A program made the position numbers and the translations under genes. Shown in pieces: positions 17,261 to 25,487 of a stretch of 64,000 nt of DNA. Origin of the DNA: Alistipes sp. (GTDB lineage: Bacteria > Bacteroidota > Bacteroidia > Bacteroidales > Rikenellaceae); assembly GCA_029060215.1 (NCBI GenBank), contig JAIDUK010000005.1:23186-87185 (forward strand), given 5' to 3'. The notes below the pieces were generated by a model, which had not been told where the DNA came from, made no database searches, and saw only the letters and a list, made by a program, of their open reading frames with translations. Every line of letters starts with the position of its first letter. Position 1 is the first letter of the stretch.

Positions 17261-17415
17261 CCCGGGTCGAAGAGATTCTGGGCCGCATCCAGCGCGAAGA
17301 AGTGACGGTCGACGAACTGGCCGCCGAAGTCGGCCGCGCCACCGAACTCATAGCCGCCTGCAAGGCACGGCTGCTGAAGGCCGAAGAAGAAGTCAACAAA
17401 CTGATAGGAGAATGA
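17224..17415 (+). CDS. xseB: Exodeoxyribonuclease VII small subunit
   Basis: The 63-residue protein reads MAKKEIAYEEAMTRVEEILG and then IQREEVTVDELAAEVGRATE, the compact helical XseB fold in which multiple copies coat the XseA helices. It overlaps the end of xseA by 37 bases in a different frame and shares its last bases (ATGA) with the methyltransferase gene, so translation of the three is probably coupled. Length and sequence are normal for the family. Confidence 0.93.
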   Translation: MAKKEIAYEEAMTRVEEILGRIQREEVTVDELAAEVGRATELIAACKARLLKAEEEVNKLIGE

Positions 17416-18188
17416 TGGAACGGCTGATCCGCTGGGCGCTGAACCGCATCCCCCGCCCTGTCCTGCAACGCTTGGCCGGATGGGCGGTGCCGCTGGCCGG
17501 AGTGCTCTACAAGGGCCGCGGCGTCGAATGCCCGGTGTGCGGCGCCCGCTACCGGAAATTCATGCCCTACGGCTATGTCCGCCCGCGCGCCAACGCGCTG
17601 TGCCCCCGCTGCCTGTCGCTCGAACGCCACCGCCTGCTGTGGCTCTACCTCTCGCGCGAAACCGACCTGCTGCGCACGCTGCCCCGCACGCTCCACATAG
17701 CCCCCGAGGTCTGCATCCTGCGCCACCTGAAACCCTGTTTCGCGGCGCATCCGGACCGCTATCTGACGGCCGACTTGGAGAGCCCGCTGGCCGACCTGCA
17801 TTTCGACGTGCAGCAGATTCCGCTGGCCGACGCGTCCGTCGGGGCTGTGATCTGCAACCACCTGCTCGAACATGTGGCCGACGACCGCCGGGCTCTGCGC
17901 GAACTCCACCGCATCCTGCGCCCGGGGGGCTGGGGCATCCTGCTGTCGCCCGTCGACCTCGGCCGCGAAAGCACCTACGAAGACGACACCGTCACCGACC
18001 CTGCCGAACGCACGCGCATCTTCGGCCAATACGACCACCGGCGCATCTACGGCCGGGACTACGCCGAGCGGCTGCGCGAAGCAGGGTTCGACGTGGACGA
18101 CATCGACTATGCGGCGGCCCTTACCGATGCCGAACGCCGCCGCTACGCCCTGCCCGAAGACCATATCTACGTGGTTCGCAAGAAGTAA
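17412..18188 (+). CDS. SAM-dependent methyltransferase with an N-terminal zinc-ribbon-like module
   Basis: The 258-residue protein has four cysteines arranged as CPVCGARYRKF ... CPRCLSLERHRLLW (about residues 38-78), which look like a zinc ribbon. A class I methyltransferase domain follows: LHIAPEVCILRHLK, LTADLESPLADLHFDVQ, then the post-II motif AVICNHLLEHVADDRRALRE typical of Methyltransf_11. The substrate is not evident. The presence of the zinc module and lack of membrane segments suggest a protein, nucleic acid or glycan-linked acceptor. Tandem ATG codons at 17412 and 17415 give nearly equal starts. It ends the menA operon, with a terminator 4 bases after the stop. Confidence 0.82.
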   Translation: MMERLIRWALNRIPRPVLQRLAGWAVPLAGVLYKGRGVECPVCGARYRKFMPYGYVRPRANALCPRCLSLERHRLLWLYLSRETDLLRTLPRTLHIAPEVCILRHLKPCFAAHPDRYLTADLESPLADLHFDVQQIPLADASVGAVICNHLLEHVADDRRALRELHRILRPGGWGILLSPVDLGRESTYEDDTVTDPAERTRIFGQYDHRRIYGRDYAERLREAGFDVDDIDYAAALTDAERRRYALPEDHIYVVRKK

Positions 18189-18191
18189 CGA

Positions 18192-18224
18192 AAAAAGGAT
18201 GCCACTTTCTGCGACATCCTTTTT
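18192..18224. terminator. Bidirectional terminator between the menA operon and rplS
   Basis: AAAAAGGATG (18192-18201) pairs with CATCCTTTTT (18215-18224). The A/T flanks give a T-run on either strand, suiting the convergent methyltransferase and rplS genes. Confidence 0.75.
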
Positions 18225-18244
18225 CTGCGACTTGCGAGCGGAGA

Positions 18245-18625
18245 CTATTTCTCCGTCGACGAAGTCATGCGCTTCTCCTTGATGCGGGCCTTCTTACCGG
18301 TCAGATTGCGGAGGTAGTAGATGCGGGCGCGGCGAACGACACCGATCTTGTTGACCTCGATCTTCTCGATATGGGGCGAGTAGAGCGGGAAGATACGCTC
18401 GACACCCACGCCGTTGGAGATCTTGCGGATGGTGAACATCCGGGTCTTGCCCTGACCCTTGATCTGGATGACCACGCCGCGGAAGCTCTGCAAGCGCTCC
18501 TTGCTGCCCTCGACGATTTTGTAGGTGACGGTGATCGTGTCACCGGCCTTGAACGACGGTACGTCGGCGTCCGTCTTGGGCCACATCTGCTCGTTGACGA
18601 GCCGGATGATTGCGTCTTTGTTCAT
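18245..18625 (-). CDS. rplS: 50S ribosomal protein L19
   Basis: L19 lies at the subunit interface and helps form bridges with the 30S subunit. The 126-residue protein has the family's core: [20 protein letters not shown], then [20 protein letters not shown], then [20 protein letters not shown] and the basic [18 protein letters not shown]. Transcription would start near 18768 from the promoter at 18772-18803, leaving an unusually long leader of about 140 bases. It stands alone here, separated from the rpsP-trmD neighbours seen in other phyla. Confidence 0.96.
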   Translation of the reverse strand: MNKDAIIRLVNEQMWPKTDADVPSFKAGDTITVTYKIVEGSKERLQSFRGVVIQIKGQGKTRMFTIRKISNGVGVERIFPLYSPHIEKIEVNKIGVVRRARIYYLRNLTGKKARIKEKRMTSSTEK

Positions 18626-18771
18626 TGCTGCAACAAAATTTGAAGTTTCGCATCCAACATTCCCGCTGCGCCGCGGCTACCATACGGAGACCCTGCTCCC
18701 TAATCCTGCGGAAAACCCGCCCTGCCGCAACACCCATTGAAAGAGGTTGATCTGCGTCCCCGAAGGGATGG

Positions 18772-18803
18772 CAAAGATAACAAGTTTTTTCGTTCCGCGC
18801 AAA
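18772..18803 (-). promoter_or_regulatory. Promoter of rplS
   Basis: On the minus strand TTTG (18803-18800), 20 bases, TATCTTTG (18779-18772), an exact Bacteroidetes promoter. The leader to the rplS start is about 140 bases. Confidence 0.75.
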
Positions 18804-18855
18804 TACGGCACAAAAATTCACACTTTCGCAGAAGTCCGGGCAATGCTCAAATAAA

Positions 18856-18887
18856 TTTGGCATTGCATTCGACTTGCGCTATCTTTG
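18856..18887 (+). promoter_or_regulatory. Promoter of surE, nearly leaderless
   Basis: TTTG (18856-18859), 20 bases, TATCTTTG (18880-18887). The ATG of surE begins only 5 bases after the -7 box, so the transcript should start within a few bases of the start codon. The -33 box is embedded in CAAATAAATTTGGCATT (18848-18864). Confidence 0.75.
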
Positions 18888-18892
18888 TAAGC

Positions 18893-19732
18893 ATGAACGA
18901 ACGATTGATATTGGTGACCAACGACGACGGCTATGCCTCAAAGGGTCTGGCGGCGGCGATCGAAGTAGCCCGCGGCTTCGGCCGGGTGGTGGCCGTAGCG
19001 CCGGAGACGACGCAAAGCGGCATGAGCCAAGCCATCACGATGTACAACCCGCTCTACCTGCGCCGCGTGCGCAAGGAAGAGGGCGTCGAGGTCTATGCCT
19101 TTTCGGGCACTCCGGTCGACTGCGTGAAGATGGCTTTCGACTACCTGCTGCGCGAGGAGCAGGTCGGGCTGGTCATCTCGGGCATCAACCACGGGTCGAA
19201 TTCGGCGGTCAACATCCTCTACTCCGGAACGATGGGCGCAGCCATCGAGGGCAGCTTCTACGGGTGCCCGGCGGTGGGGCTCTCGCTCGACGACCATTCG
19301 GCCGACGCCGATTTCGAGGCTGCGGTCCTCTACGGCCAGCGGATCGTGGGCGACATACTGGCCCGGGCGGTCGACACGCCGCTGTGCCTGAACGTCAACA
19401 TTCCGGCCGGAAAGCCCGACGAGCTGCACGGCATCCGGCTCTGCCGCCAGAACCGCGGATTCTGGCGCGAGGAATTCTACCGCCACGAAGACCCCCGCGG
19501 CCGCGAATACTTCTGGCTGACGGGCGAATTCGTCAACATGGAACCCGAAGCCGCCGACACCGACGAATGGGCCCTTGCGCACGGCTATGTTTCGGTGGTG
19601 CCGGTGCAGACCGACATGACCGACTACGCCCGGCTGCGGCAACTGCAAGGGGTGTTCGGCCCGGCTGCGGAGACGCCGGACCCGAGCCAAAGCCGGACGT
19701 GCGGCGGAGAAACCGGCGAAAAAACAGTATAA
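18893..19732 (+). CDS. surE: 5'/3'-nucleotidase SurE
   Basis: SurE is a metal-dependent phosphatase that removes phosphate from nucleoside monophosphates and helps survival in stationary phase. The 279-residue protein starts MNERLILVTNDDGYASKG with metal ligands Asp11 and Asp12. Ser42 (TTQSGMSQAIT) and Asn99 (SGINHGSN) complete the metal site, and GTPVDCVK is the substrate-pocket motif. The frame is open upstream, but the promoter sits there and homology begins at this ATG. The start lies 5 bases after the -7 box, so the message is effectively leaderless. A sensor kinase gene follows after 45 bases. Confidence 0.94.
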   Translation: MNERLILVTNDDGYASKGLAAAIEVARGFGRVVAVAPETTQSGMSQAITMYNPLYLRRVRKEEGVEVYAFSGTPVDCVKMAFDYLLREEQVGLVISGINHGSNSAVNILYSGTMGAAIEGSFYGCPAVGLSLDDHSADADFEAAVLYGQRIVGDILARAVDTPLCLNVNIPAGKPDELHGIRLCRQNRGFWREEFYRHEDPRGREYFWLTGEFVNMEPEAADTDEWALAHGYVSVVPVQTDMTDYARLRQLQGVFGPAAETPDPSQSRTCGGETGEKTV

Positions 19733-19761
19733 AAGCGTACGCAACGACCCGGAATAATCGC

Positions 19762-19769
19762 TAATTTTG
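19762..19769 (+). promoter_or_regulatory. Possible -7 element of the two-component operon
   Basis: TAATTTTG matches TAnnTTTG and ends 8 bases before the kinase ATG. No convincing -33 box is present, so this is a weak call and transcription from surE is possible. Confidence 0.4.
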
Positions 19770-19777
19770 CGAATGCC

Positions 19778-20755
19778 ATGCTGATAAAAATCCTTCTCGT
19801 CCTCTCGATCCTCATCCAGTCGGTGGCCACGGTCTACGCCCTGCGGCTGGTGCGCGCCACCAAATACAATTCGGTGTGGATTCTTTTCATCGTGGGGTTC
19901 TCGCTGCTCTCGGTCGAGCGGCTCGTGCAGCTGTTGATGGCCTGCGAGGTCGAGATCATCCCCCGCTGGTGGTTCGGGTATCTGGGCATCGTAGTTTCGG
20001 TGTGTCTGTCGATCGGAGTGATGTACGCCCACAAGCTGTTCAAGTACATCGCGCGGCTCAACCGCCAGCGGCAGACGCTCAACCGGCGCATCCTGACCGC
20101 CGTGCTGCGCACCGAGGAGAAAGCCCGGTCGCGGTTCTCCAAGGAGCTGCACGACGGACTGGGGCCGCTGCTTTCGTCGGCCAAAATGTCGCTGTCGGCC
20201 CTCGCACGCGAAGAGCGCACGCCCGAGCAGCGCGAAATCATCGACAACACGACCTACGTCATCGAAGAGGCGATCCGCTCGCTGCGCGAAATATCGAACA
20301 ACCTTTCGCCCCACGTGCTCAACGACTTCGGGCTGGCGCGGGGCGTGCAGCACTTCATCGACCGCAGCGTTGCCATGCACAACGTCAAGATCCGCTTCAC
20401 GACCAACCTGCGGACCGAGCGCTACGACACCGACATCGAAGTGATCCTCTACCGGGTCATCTGCGAGCTGATCAACAATTCGCTCAAACACGCCGCCTGC
20501 ACCGCCGTCAGCCTGTCGCTCTCGCAGACCGGCACCCGCTTGGCGCTCGACTACAGCGACAACGGCCGGGGCTTCAGCCCGCAGGCCATGATGGATTGCG
20601 GCATGGGGCTTTCCAACATCTCGTCGCGCGTCAATTCGCTGGGCGGCACCTTCGACATCGTCTCGGCCAAAGGCAAGGGGATGCGGGCTTCGGTGCGCAT
20701 CGAGACCGGCCGGCCGGAGCCGTCGCCGCAGCCCCACAAAAACAACCGACGATGA
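19778..20755 (+). CDS. Membrane-bound sensor histidine kinase (HisKA_3 type)
   Basis: The 325-residue kinase has three membrane helices at about residues 3-23, 33-55 and 66-86, with almost no extracellular loop, so it probably senses within the membrane or through a partner. A short coiled linker leads to the phosphoacceptor segment FSKELHDGLGPLLSSAKMSL with His125. The ATPase domain shows the N box (CELINNSLKHA), then DYSDNGRGF and GMGLSNISSRV. This is the NarL-partner type of kinase. Its stop overlaps the ATG of the response regulator gene. The signal is unknown. Confidence 0.92.
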   Translation: MLIKILLVLSILIQSVATVYALRLVRATKYNSVWILFIVGFSLLSVERLVQLLMACEVEIIPRWWFGYLGIVVSVCLSIGVMYAHKLFKYIARLNRQRQTLNRRILTAVLRTEEKARSRFSKELHDGLGPLLSSAKMSLSALAREERTPEQREIIDNTTYVIEEAIRSLREISNNLSPHVLNDFGLARGVQHFIDRSVAMHNVKIRFTTNLRTERYDTDIEVILYRVICELINNSLKHAACTAVSLSLSQTGTRLALDYSDNGRGFSPQAMMDCGMGLSNISSRVNSLGGTFDIVSAKGKGMRASVRIETGRPEPSPQPHKNNRR

Positions 20756-21387
20756 ACCGGCCCCGCATCATACTGGTCGACGACCATTCGCTTTTCCGCA
20801 ACGGGCTGCGCGGACTGCTCGAACACAGCGGCTGCCGCGTGACGGGCGAAGCGGGCAGCGGCGAGGAGTTCCTGTCGATGCTGCCCGGCTGCGAAGCCGA
20901 CGTGGTGTTCATGGATTTCTCGATGCCCGGCATCGACGGCGCCCAAACCACCGAGCGGGCGCTGGCCCTGCGGCCCGACCTGCGGATCATCACGCTGTCG
21001 ATGTTCGGCGAGGAGAGCTACTATTCGCGCATGGTCGAAGCGGGCGCCCGCGGGTTCCTGCTCAAGGATTCGCAGATCGGCGACGTGCTGGAAGCGGTCG
21101 ACGCCGTCATGACGGGCGGCAGCTATTTCAGCCCCCGGCTGCTCGCGTCGCTGGCCAGCCGCATGCACTCGCGCGAGGATGCCGAAGACGAGCAGCTCTC
21201 GGCCCGCGAGCGCGAGATTCTGGTGCTGATATGCCGCGGGCTGTCCAATCTGGAGATCGCCGACGAATTGTTCATCTCCAAACGCACGGTCGACAAGCAT
21301 CGCGCCAATATTCTGGAAAAAACCGGGTGCAAGAACACCGCATCCTTGGTCGTCTTCGCCATCCGCCACGGCATGGTGGAAGTGTAG
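20752..21387 (+). CDS. LuxR/NarL-type response regulator
   Basis: The 211-residue protein has a receiver domain (residues 5-120) with acidic pocket Asp10-Asp11, phosphoacceptor Asp55 (VVFMDFSMPGIDG) and a conserved Lys in FLLKDS. A LuxR-type helix-turn-helix follows (about 145-205: LSAREREILVLICRGLSNLE, then EIADELFISKRTVDKHR). It is the cognate partner of the kinase directly upstream, with which it overlaps by 4 bases. Five bases after its stop begins a short GTGAAAG heptamer array, followed by a strong bidirectional terminator. The target genes cannot be seen here. Confidence 0.94.
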   Translation: MNRPRIILVDDHSLFRNGLRGLLEHSGCRVTGEAGSGEEFLSMLPGCEADVVFMDFSMPGIDGAQTTERALALRPDLRIITLSMFGEESYYSRMVEAGARGFLLKDSQIGDVLEAVDAVMTGGSYFSPRLLASLASRMHSREDAEDEQLSAREREILVLICRGLSNLEIADELFISKRTVDKHRANILEKTGCKNTASLVVFAIRHGMVEV

Positions 21388-21392
21388 CCGAG

Positions 21393-21413
21393 GTGAAAGG
21401 TGAAAGGCGAAAG
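21393..21413 (+). repeat. GTGAAAG heptamer array 1 (3 units)
   Basis: GTGAAAG, GTGAAAG, GCGAAAG in exact 7-base register, starting 5 bases after the response regulator stop and in the gene's sense orientation. Confidence 0.7.
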
Positions 21414-21481
21414 CGACAGGCCGCAAATCCCGATCATTCACTATTACGCAGCGAACCGGCTCATTCAGCCTATGCAACAAC

Positions 21482-21520
21482 AAAAACGGGAAGAACTCAG
21501 TGGAGTTCTTCCCGTTTTTT
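21482..21520. terminator. Bidirectional terminator between the response regulator and efp
   Basis: A perfect 17-bp stem (21482-21498 with 21503-21519), loop AGTG, with five A and six T at the ends so that it works in both directions. Confidence 0.88.
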
Positions 21521-21538
21521 CAATAAGCCGAGCAGCGG

Positions 21539-22111
21539 CTACTTGATACGCTCGTAATATTCGCGGGTGCGGGTATCGACGCGGATCTTGTCGCCGGTGT
21601 TGATGAACAGCGGCACGCGGACCGTAGCCCCGGTGTTGACCGTAGCGGGCTTGAGCGAGTTGGTCGAAGCCGTATCGCCCTTGATACCGGGCTCGGTGTA
21701 GGTCACCTCCATGTCGACGATGGGCGGAAGCTCGGCCGAAAGGACGGTCTCCTTCTCGGTGTGGAACATCACCTCGACGATCTGGCCGTCGGCCATCAGG
21801 TCGTAGTTGTTGATCAGGCTCTTGTCGATGTTGATCTCCTCGAAAGTCTCGGTGTGCATGAAGTGGGCGCCCAGATCGTCCTCGTAGGTGAACTGGTAGG
21901 GACGGCGCTCGACGCGCACCTGCTCGATCTTCTGGCTCACGGACGAGAACGTATTCTCGAGCACGCGGCCGTTTTCGAGGTTCTTGAGCTTGGAGCGGAC
22001 GAAAGCGGGGCCCTTGCCCGGCTTGCAGTGCTGGAAATCGACCACAAGGAAAGTCTTGCCGTCCATCTCGATGCACATGCCGATCTTGATGTCGGCGGCT
22101 GTAATAGTCAT
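21539..22111 (-). CDS. efp: Translation elongation factor P
   Basis: EF-P relieves ribosome stalling at polyproline stretches. That may matter here because FtsA and a PEGA-type protein in this window have Pro-rich regions. The 190-residue protein has the KOW-like N-domain with the tip loop FQHCKPGKGPAF, placing Lys33 at the position that is modified in many bacteria, and OB domains ending in DTRTREYYERIK. No epmA/epmB-type modification gene is nearby. It is read alone from a promoter at 22144-22175 with a leader of about 30 bases. Confidence 0.96.
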   Translation of the reverse strand: MTITAADIKIGMCIEMDGKTFLVVDFQHCKPGKGPAFVRSKLKNLENGRVLENTFSSVSQKIEQVRVERRPYQFTYEDDLGAHFMHTETFEEINIDKSLINNYDLMADGQIVEVMFHTEKETVLSAELPPIVDMEVTYTEPGIKGDTASTNSLKPATVNTGATVRVPLFINTGDKIRVDTRTREYYERIK

Positions 22112-22143
22112 AACGGTATCGTTTTGAAATTTTTATCTGACCG

Positions 22144-22175
22144 CAAAAATAGGAAAAATTCCGCAAAGCTGCAAA
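22144..22175 (-). promoter_or_regulatory. Promoter of efp
   Basis: On the minus strand TTTG (22175-22172), 20 bases, TATTTTTG (22151-22144), an exact match to the phylum's form. Confidence 0.7.
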
Positions 22176-22218
22176 AAAGCCTCGGCGCCCGCGCATCGAA
22201 GCCGGGAACAATCGCCCG

Positions 22219-22827
22219 TCACAGTTCGATGGCCTTGCAGCGGAGCCCGGCCTGCCGGATCTTCTCGAGCGTGCGGGGCAGGGCGTAGCGCATGTTGCGG
22301 AAAGCCTTTTCGCTGTCGTGGAACACGACGATGGCCCCCGGCGCCAGATGCTTGGCGACGTTCTTCAGACATGCCCGGGGCGAAAGCCGGCGGTTGTAGT
22401 CGCGCGAGATGATGTCCCACATGACCAGTTTGTAGCGCTGCCCCAGCAGCCGGGCCTGCGCCGGAGTGATGCGCGCGTAGGGCGGGCGGAAGAGGTCGCT
22501 GCGGATCAAGTCGTTGGCGAAATCGACATCCTCGGTATAGCGTTCGAGACTCATGCCCCACCCCTTCTGGTGAGAATAGGTGTGGTTGCCCACCCGATGC
22601 CCGGCGTCGAGGATGCGCTGGAAAAGGTCGGGATACATCTCCACGTTCTTGCCCAGCACGAAAAAGGTGGCTTTGGCATCGTACTTGTCCAGCGTGGCCA
22701 GAATCCACTCCGTGACGCCGGGCGTGGGCCCGTCGTCGAAGGTGAGGAACACCCCTTGGGGATCGTCGATCTCCCAGATCAGATCGGGCAGCAGCCGACG
22801 GATTATTTTCGGAGGTTTCAGGCGCAT
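22219..22827 (-). CDS. Polysaccharide deacetylase (NodB-fold)
   Basis: The 202-residue protein is a carbohydrate esterase 4 type enzyme. LTFDDGPTPGVTEWIL holds the catalytic/metal Asp pair, GNHTYSHQKGWG the metal-binding histidines, RPPYARIT the substrate-groove motif, and VVFHDSEKA the final His. It lacks a clear signal peptide and may act on peptidoglycan or an exopolysaccharide precursor. I chose the ATG at 22827 (MRLKPPKIIRRLL) because the promoter at 22836-22866 lies directly upstream, making longer versions impossible from that promoter. Its message would have only a few untranslated bases. Confidence 0.88.
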   Translation of the reverse strand: MRLKPPKIIRRLLPDLIWEIDDPQGVFLTFDDGPTPGVTEWILATLDKYDAKATFFVLGKNVEMYPDLFQRILDAGHRVGNHTYSHQKGWGMSLERYTEDVDFANDLIRSDLFRPPYARITPAQARLLGQRYKLVMWDIISRDYNRRLSPRACLKNVAKHLAPGAIVVFHDSEKAFRNMRYALPRTLEKIRQAGLRCKAIEL

Positions 22828-22835
22828 GGCTGAGA

Positions 22836-22866
22836 CAAAAGTAGTGAAAATCCGCCGTGCAACAAA
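22836..22866 (-). promoter_or_regulatory. Promoter of the polysaccharide deacetylase gene, nearly leaderless
   Basis: On the minus strand TTTG (22866-22863), 19 bases, TACTTTTG (22843-22836), an exact match. The start codon begins 8 bases beyond the -7 box. Confidence 0.68.
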
Positions 22867-22900
22867 AATAAATTCGTATCTTCGCAAAAACCTCGAATCC

Positions 22901-23911
22901 ATGGTACTTATGAACCGAATCCGGAATCTGCTGCTCATGCTCGCCATCGCTGCCGCGGCCACGGCCTGCGACGCATTCCATACGCTCGGCGGCCCGTCGC
23001 GCAAGACGGCTCAGGGCGCACCCTACGAACTGCTGGTCGTCTGCGAGCAAAAGGAATGGAACGGCGAGGCGGGCGACACCCTGCGGGCCGTGCTGACGGC
23101 CCCGGTGCCCTATCTGAACCAGACCGAGCCGAAGTTCGACGTGCTGCGCATCCGCGCGCAGGACTTCACCGGCATGCTGGCCAACCACCGCAACATCCTC
23201 AAGGTCAAGATCGACCCCACGCTCGACAAGGCCGCCACAGGAGTGGAGTACGACGTCACCGCCTCGCCGCAGATCGTGCTGACGCTGCAAGGTCCCGATG
23301 AAAAATCGGTCGTGGAATACGTCTCGACCTACCGCAACGAAATCGTGGCCGTGCTCGAAGCGGCCGAACGCAACCGGGCGCTGGCCTTTGCCGAAAAGTT
23401 CGGAGCCCCCAACGTCGAAAAGGCCGTCGAACGCACCTTCGGCGTGAAGATGCACGTTCCCAAAGGCTACATACTGGCGGCCGAGCAGCCCGATTTCATC
23501 TGGGCCCGCTACGAATACCCCACGGCCAGCCAAGGATTTTTCCTCTACTCCTACCCCTACGAGGGCCCTGCCGCCATGTCGGCCGAAGCGCTCATCGAGG
23601 CCCGCAACCGTTTCGCGGCACGCATCCCCGGACCGTCGGACGGCTCCTACATGACCACATCCGAGGTCTTCCCGCCCGACTACCGCATGTTCTACCTCGA
23701 AGGACGCCTGTGGTGCGAACTGCGCGGATTCTGGGACGTGCACGGCGACTACATGGGCGGTCCGTTCGTGAGCTACACGACCATCGACACCCGGACCAAC
23801 CGGGTCTTCACGCTCGACGGCTACGTCTACTCGCCCAAGCTGCACAAACGCAACTTCGTGCGCGGCGTGGAACACCTGCTCTACGGAGTGAAGTTCCCGG
23901 ACCGACAATAA
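22901..23911 (+). CDS. DUF4837 family exported protein
   Basis: The 336-residue protein has a hydrophobic signal ending in AIAAAATACDAF. The Cys could be lipidated, although Ala at -3 makes the lipobox weak. The remainder matches DUF4837, a Bacteroidetes family of unknown function, with segments APYELLVVCEQKEWNGEAGD, YDVTASPQIVLTLQGPDE and EVFPPDYRMFYLEGRLWCEL. Starts at 22901 (MVLMNR) and 22910 (MNRIRN) are both possible. A -7-like TATCTTCG lies at 22877-22884. The cardiolipin synthase gene follows after 76 bases. No enzymatic motif is evident. Confidence 0.82.
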   Translation: MVLMNRIRNLLLMLAIAAAATACDAFHTLGGPSRKTAQGAPYELLVVCEQKEWNGEAGDTLRAVLTAPVPYLNQTEPKFDVLRIRAQDFTGMLANHRNILKVKIDPTLDKAATGVEYDVTASPQIVLTLQGPDEKSVVEYVSTYRNEIVAVLEAAERNRALAFAEKFGAPNVEKAVERTFGVKMHVPKGYILAAEQPDFIWARYEYPTASQGFFLYSYPYEGPAAMSAEALIEARNRFAARIPGPSDGSYMTTSEVFPPDYRMFYLEGRLWCELRGFWDVHGDYMGGPFVSYTTIDTRTNRVFTLDGYVYSPKLHKRNFVRGVEHLLYGVKFPDRQ

Positions 23912-23987
23912 CGCCCTGCTCCCCGGCCAGCCCTGCCGATCCGCCGACCGGCAGGCACGGGGCGGCCCCGACCCTGAAGAAACCGAC

Positions 23988-25418
23988 ATGTTGCAGATTC
24001 TGAGCACGATTTTTCTGGTCGTCTATTCGCTGACGATCGTCGGCGTGGTGCTGGTCATCATCACCGACAACCGCAACCCGCTGAAGACCCTGCCGTGGAT
24101 TCTGGTGCTGGTGCTGGCACCGGGCGCCGGGCTGGCGGCCTATTTCTTCTTCGGGCAGAATCTCTCCAAGCGCCGGATCATCTCGCACCGCACCCGCAAA
24201 CGGATCACCACCCGTTTGGAAGCCAGCGACACGGCAGGCGCTCCGGGCATCCCGGCGCAATGGCACCCGCTGGCGCGGCTGCTCGGCCGCACGGCGCTCG
24301 CCGCACCCCTCTACGGCAGCCGGCTGACCCCCTATGCCGACGGGAAATCGAAGATGGAAGCGCTGCTCGAAGCCATCGCCGGAGCCCGCCGCCACATCCA
24401 CATCCAATACTATATTTTCAGCGACGACGCAACGGGCCGCAGGCTGCGCGACGCCCTCGCGGCCAAGGCACGCGAAGGGGTCGAAGTGCGGATTCTCTAC
24501 GACGACGTGGGTTGCGCCCGGGTGAAAAAAGCCTTCTTCGAGGGGATGCGGGCCGAGGGAATCGAAGTCTATTCGTTCCTGCATGTGAAGTTCCCGCGTT
24601 TCACGAGCAAGGTCAACTACCGCAACCACCGCAAAATAGCGGTCATCGACGGCCGGGTGGGATTCGTCGGCGGGATGAACGTGGCCGACCGCTATGTGCT
24701 GGGCATCGACCGCGGCCGCGCCGCGCGCGGCGTGTGGCGCGACACCCATGTACGGATCGAAGGAAGCGGCGTCGCAGGATTGCAAGCCTCGTTTCTGAGC
24801 GACTGGTCGGCCACGACCAAGCGGATCGTCGGGGGCGAGACCTATTTCCCGGTCCACGAACGGCTGGCCGGCAACGCCTTGCAGATACTCCCCAGCGGGC
24901 CGCTGGGCAAATGGCGCACCCTGCTGCAAGCCGTCGAATACGCCGTTTCGCGGGCGGCGCGGCGCGTGTGGATCGAAACGCCCTACTATCTGCCTTCGGA
25001 GACGCTGAATGCGGCCTTGCAGGAAGCGGCCTTGGCAGGCATCGACGTGCGGCTGATGCTGCCCGAGCGCTCCGATTCGCGGGTGGTCGATCTGGCGAGC
25101 CACTCCTATCTGGACGACATGATGCAGGCCGGGGTGCAGATCGCGTTCTACACCCCCGGATTCCTGCACTCCAAACTGCTGCTTATCGACGACGACCTGA
25201 CCGTAGTCGGCTCGGCCAACATGGATTTCCGCAGTTTCGAACACAATTTCGAGGTGAACGCATTCGTCTACGACCCTGCTTTCAATGCCCGCATGGCAGC
25301 CCTCTACGAAGAAGATCTGCGCCGCTGCCGGCCATCGACGCCCGGCGAGTGGTTCCACCGCCCGCGCACCCGCCGCTGGGCCGAATCGTTCATGCGGATC
25401 TTCTCGCCGCTGCTTTAA
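23988..25418 (+). CDS. cls: Cardiolipin synthase (phospholipase D family)
   Basis: The enzyme joins two phosphatidylglycerol molecules, or related substrates, to make cardiolipin at the inner membrane. The 476-residue protein has two N-terminal membrane helices (about 3-23 and 33-55) and two HKD motifs. The first is in NHRKIAVIDGRVGFVGGMN and the second in LHSKLLLIDDDLTVVGSANM. QYYIFSDD and ETPYYLPSE mark the start of each PLD repeat. The length and the RMFSP-like end are typical. Six bases past the stop begins a GTGAAAR heptamer array. Confidence 0.93.
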   Translation: MLQILSTIFLVVYSLTIVGVVLVIITDNRNPLKTLPWILVLVLAPGAGLAAYFFFGQNLSKRRIISHRTRKRITTRLEASDTAGAPGIPAQWHPLARLLGRTALAAPLYGSRLTPYADGKSKMEALLEAIAGARRHIHIQYYIFSDDATGRRLRDALAAKAREGVEVRILYDDVGCARVKKAFFEGMRAEGIEVYSFLHVKFPRFTSKVNYRNHRKIAVIDGRVGFVGGMNVADRYVLGIDRGRAARGVWRDTHVRIEGSGVAGLQASFLSDWSATTKRIVGGETYFPVHERLAGNALQILPSGPLGKWRTLLQAVEYAVSRAARRVWIETPYYLPSETLNAALQEAALAGIDVRLMLPERSDSRVVDLASHSYLDDMMQAGVQIAFYTPGFLHSKLLLIDDDLTVVGSANMDFRSFEHNFEVNAFVYDPAFNARMAALYEEDLRRCRPSTPGEWFHRPRTRRWAESFMRIFSPLL

Positions 25419-25424
25419 GATAAG

Positions 25425-25459
25425 GTGAAAAGTGAAAGGTGAAAGGTGAAAAGTGAGAG
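25425..25459 (+). repeat. GTGAAAG heptamer array 2 (5 units)
   Basis: GTGAAAA, GTGAAAG, GTGAAAG, GTGAAAA, GTGAGAG in register, starting 6 bases after the cls stop in sense orientation. It faces the inverted array 25488-25515, so the two can pair into a long stem between the convergent genes. Confidence 0.75.
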
Positions 25460-25487
25460 GCAAGAACAAAGTTTCATCGATGCCCCC

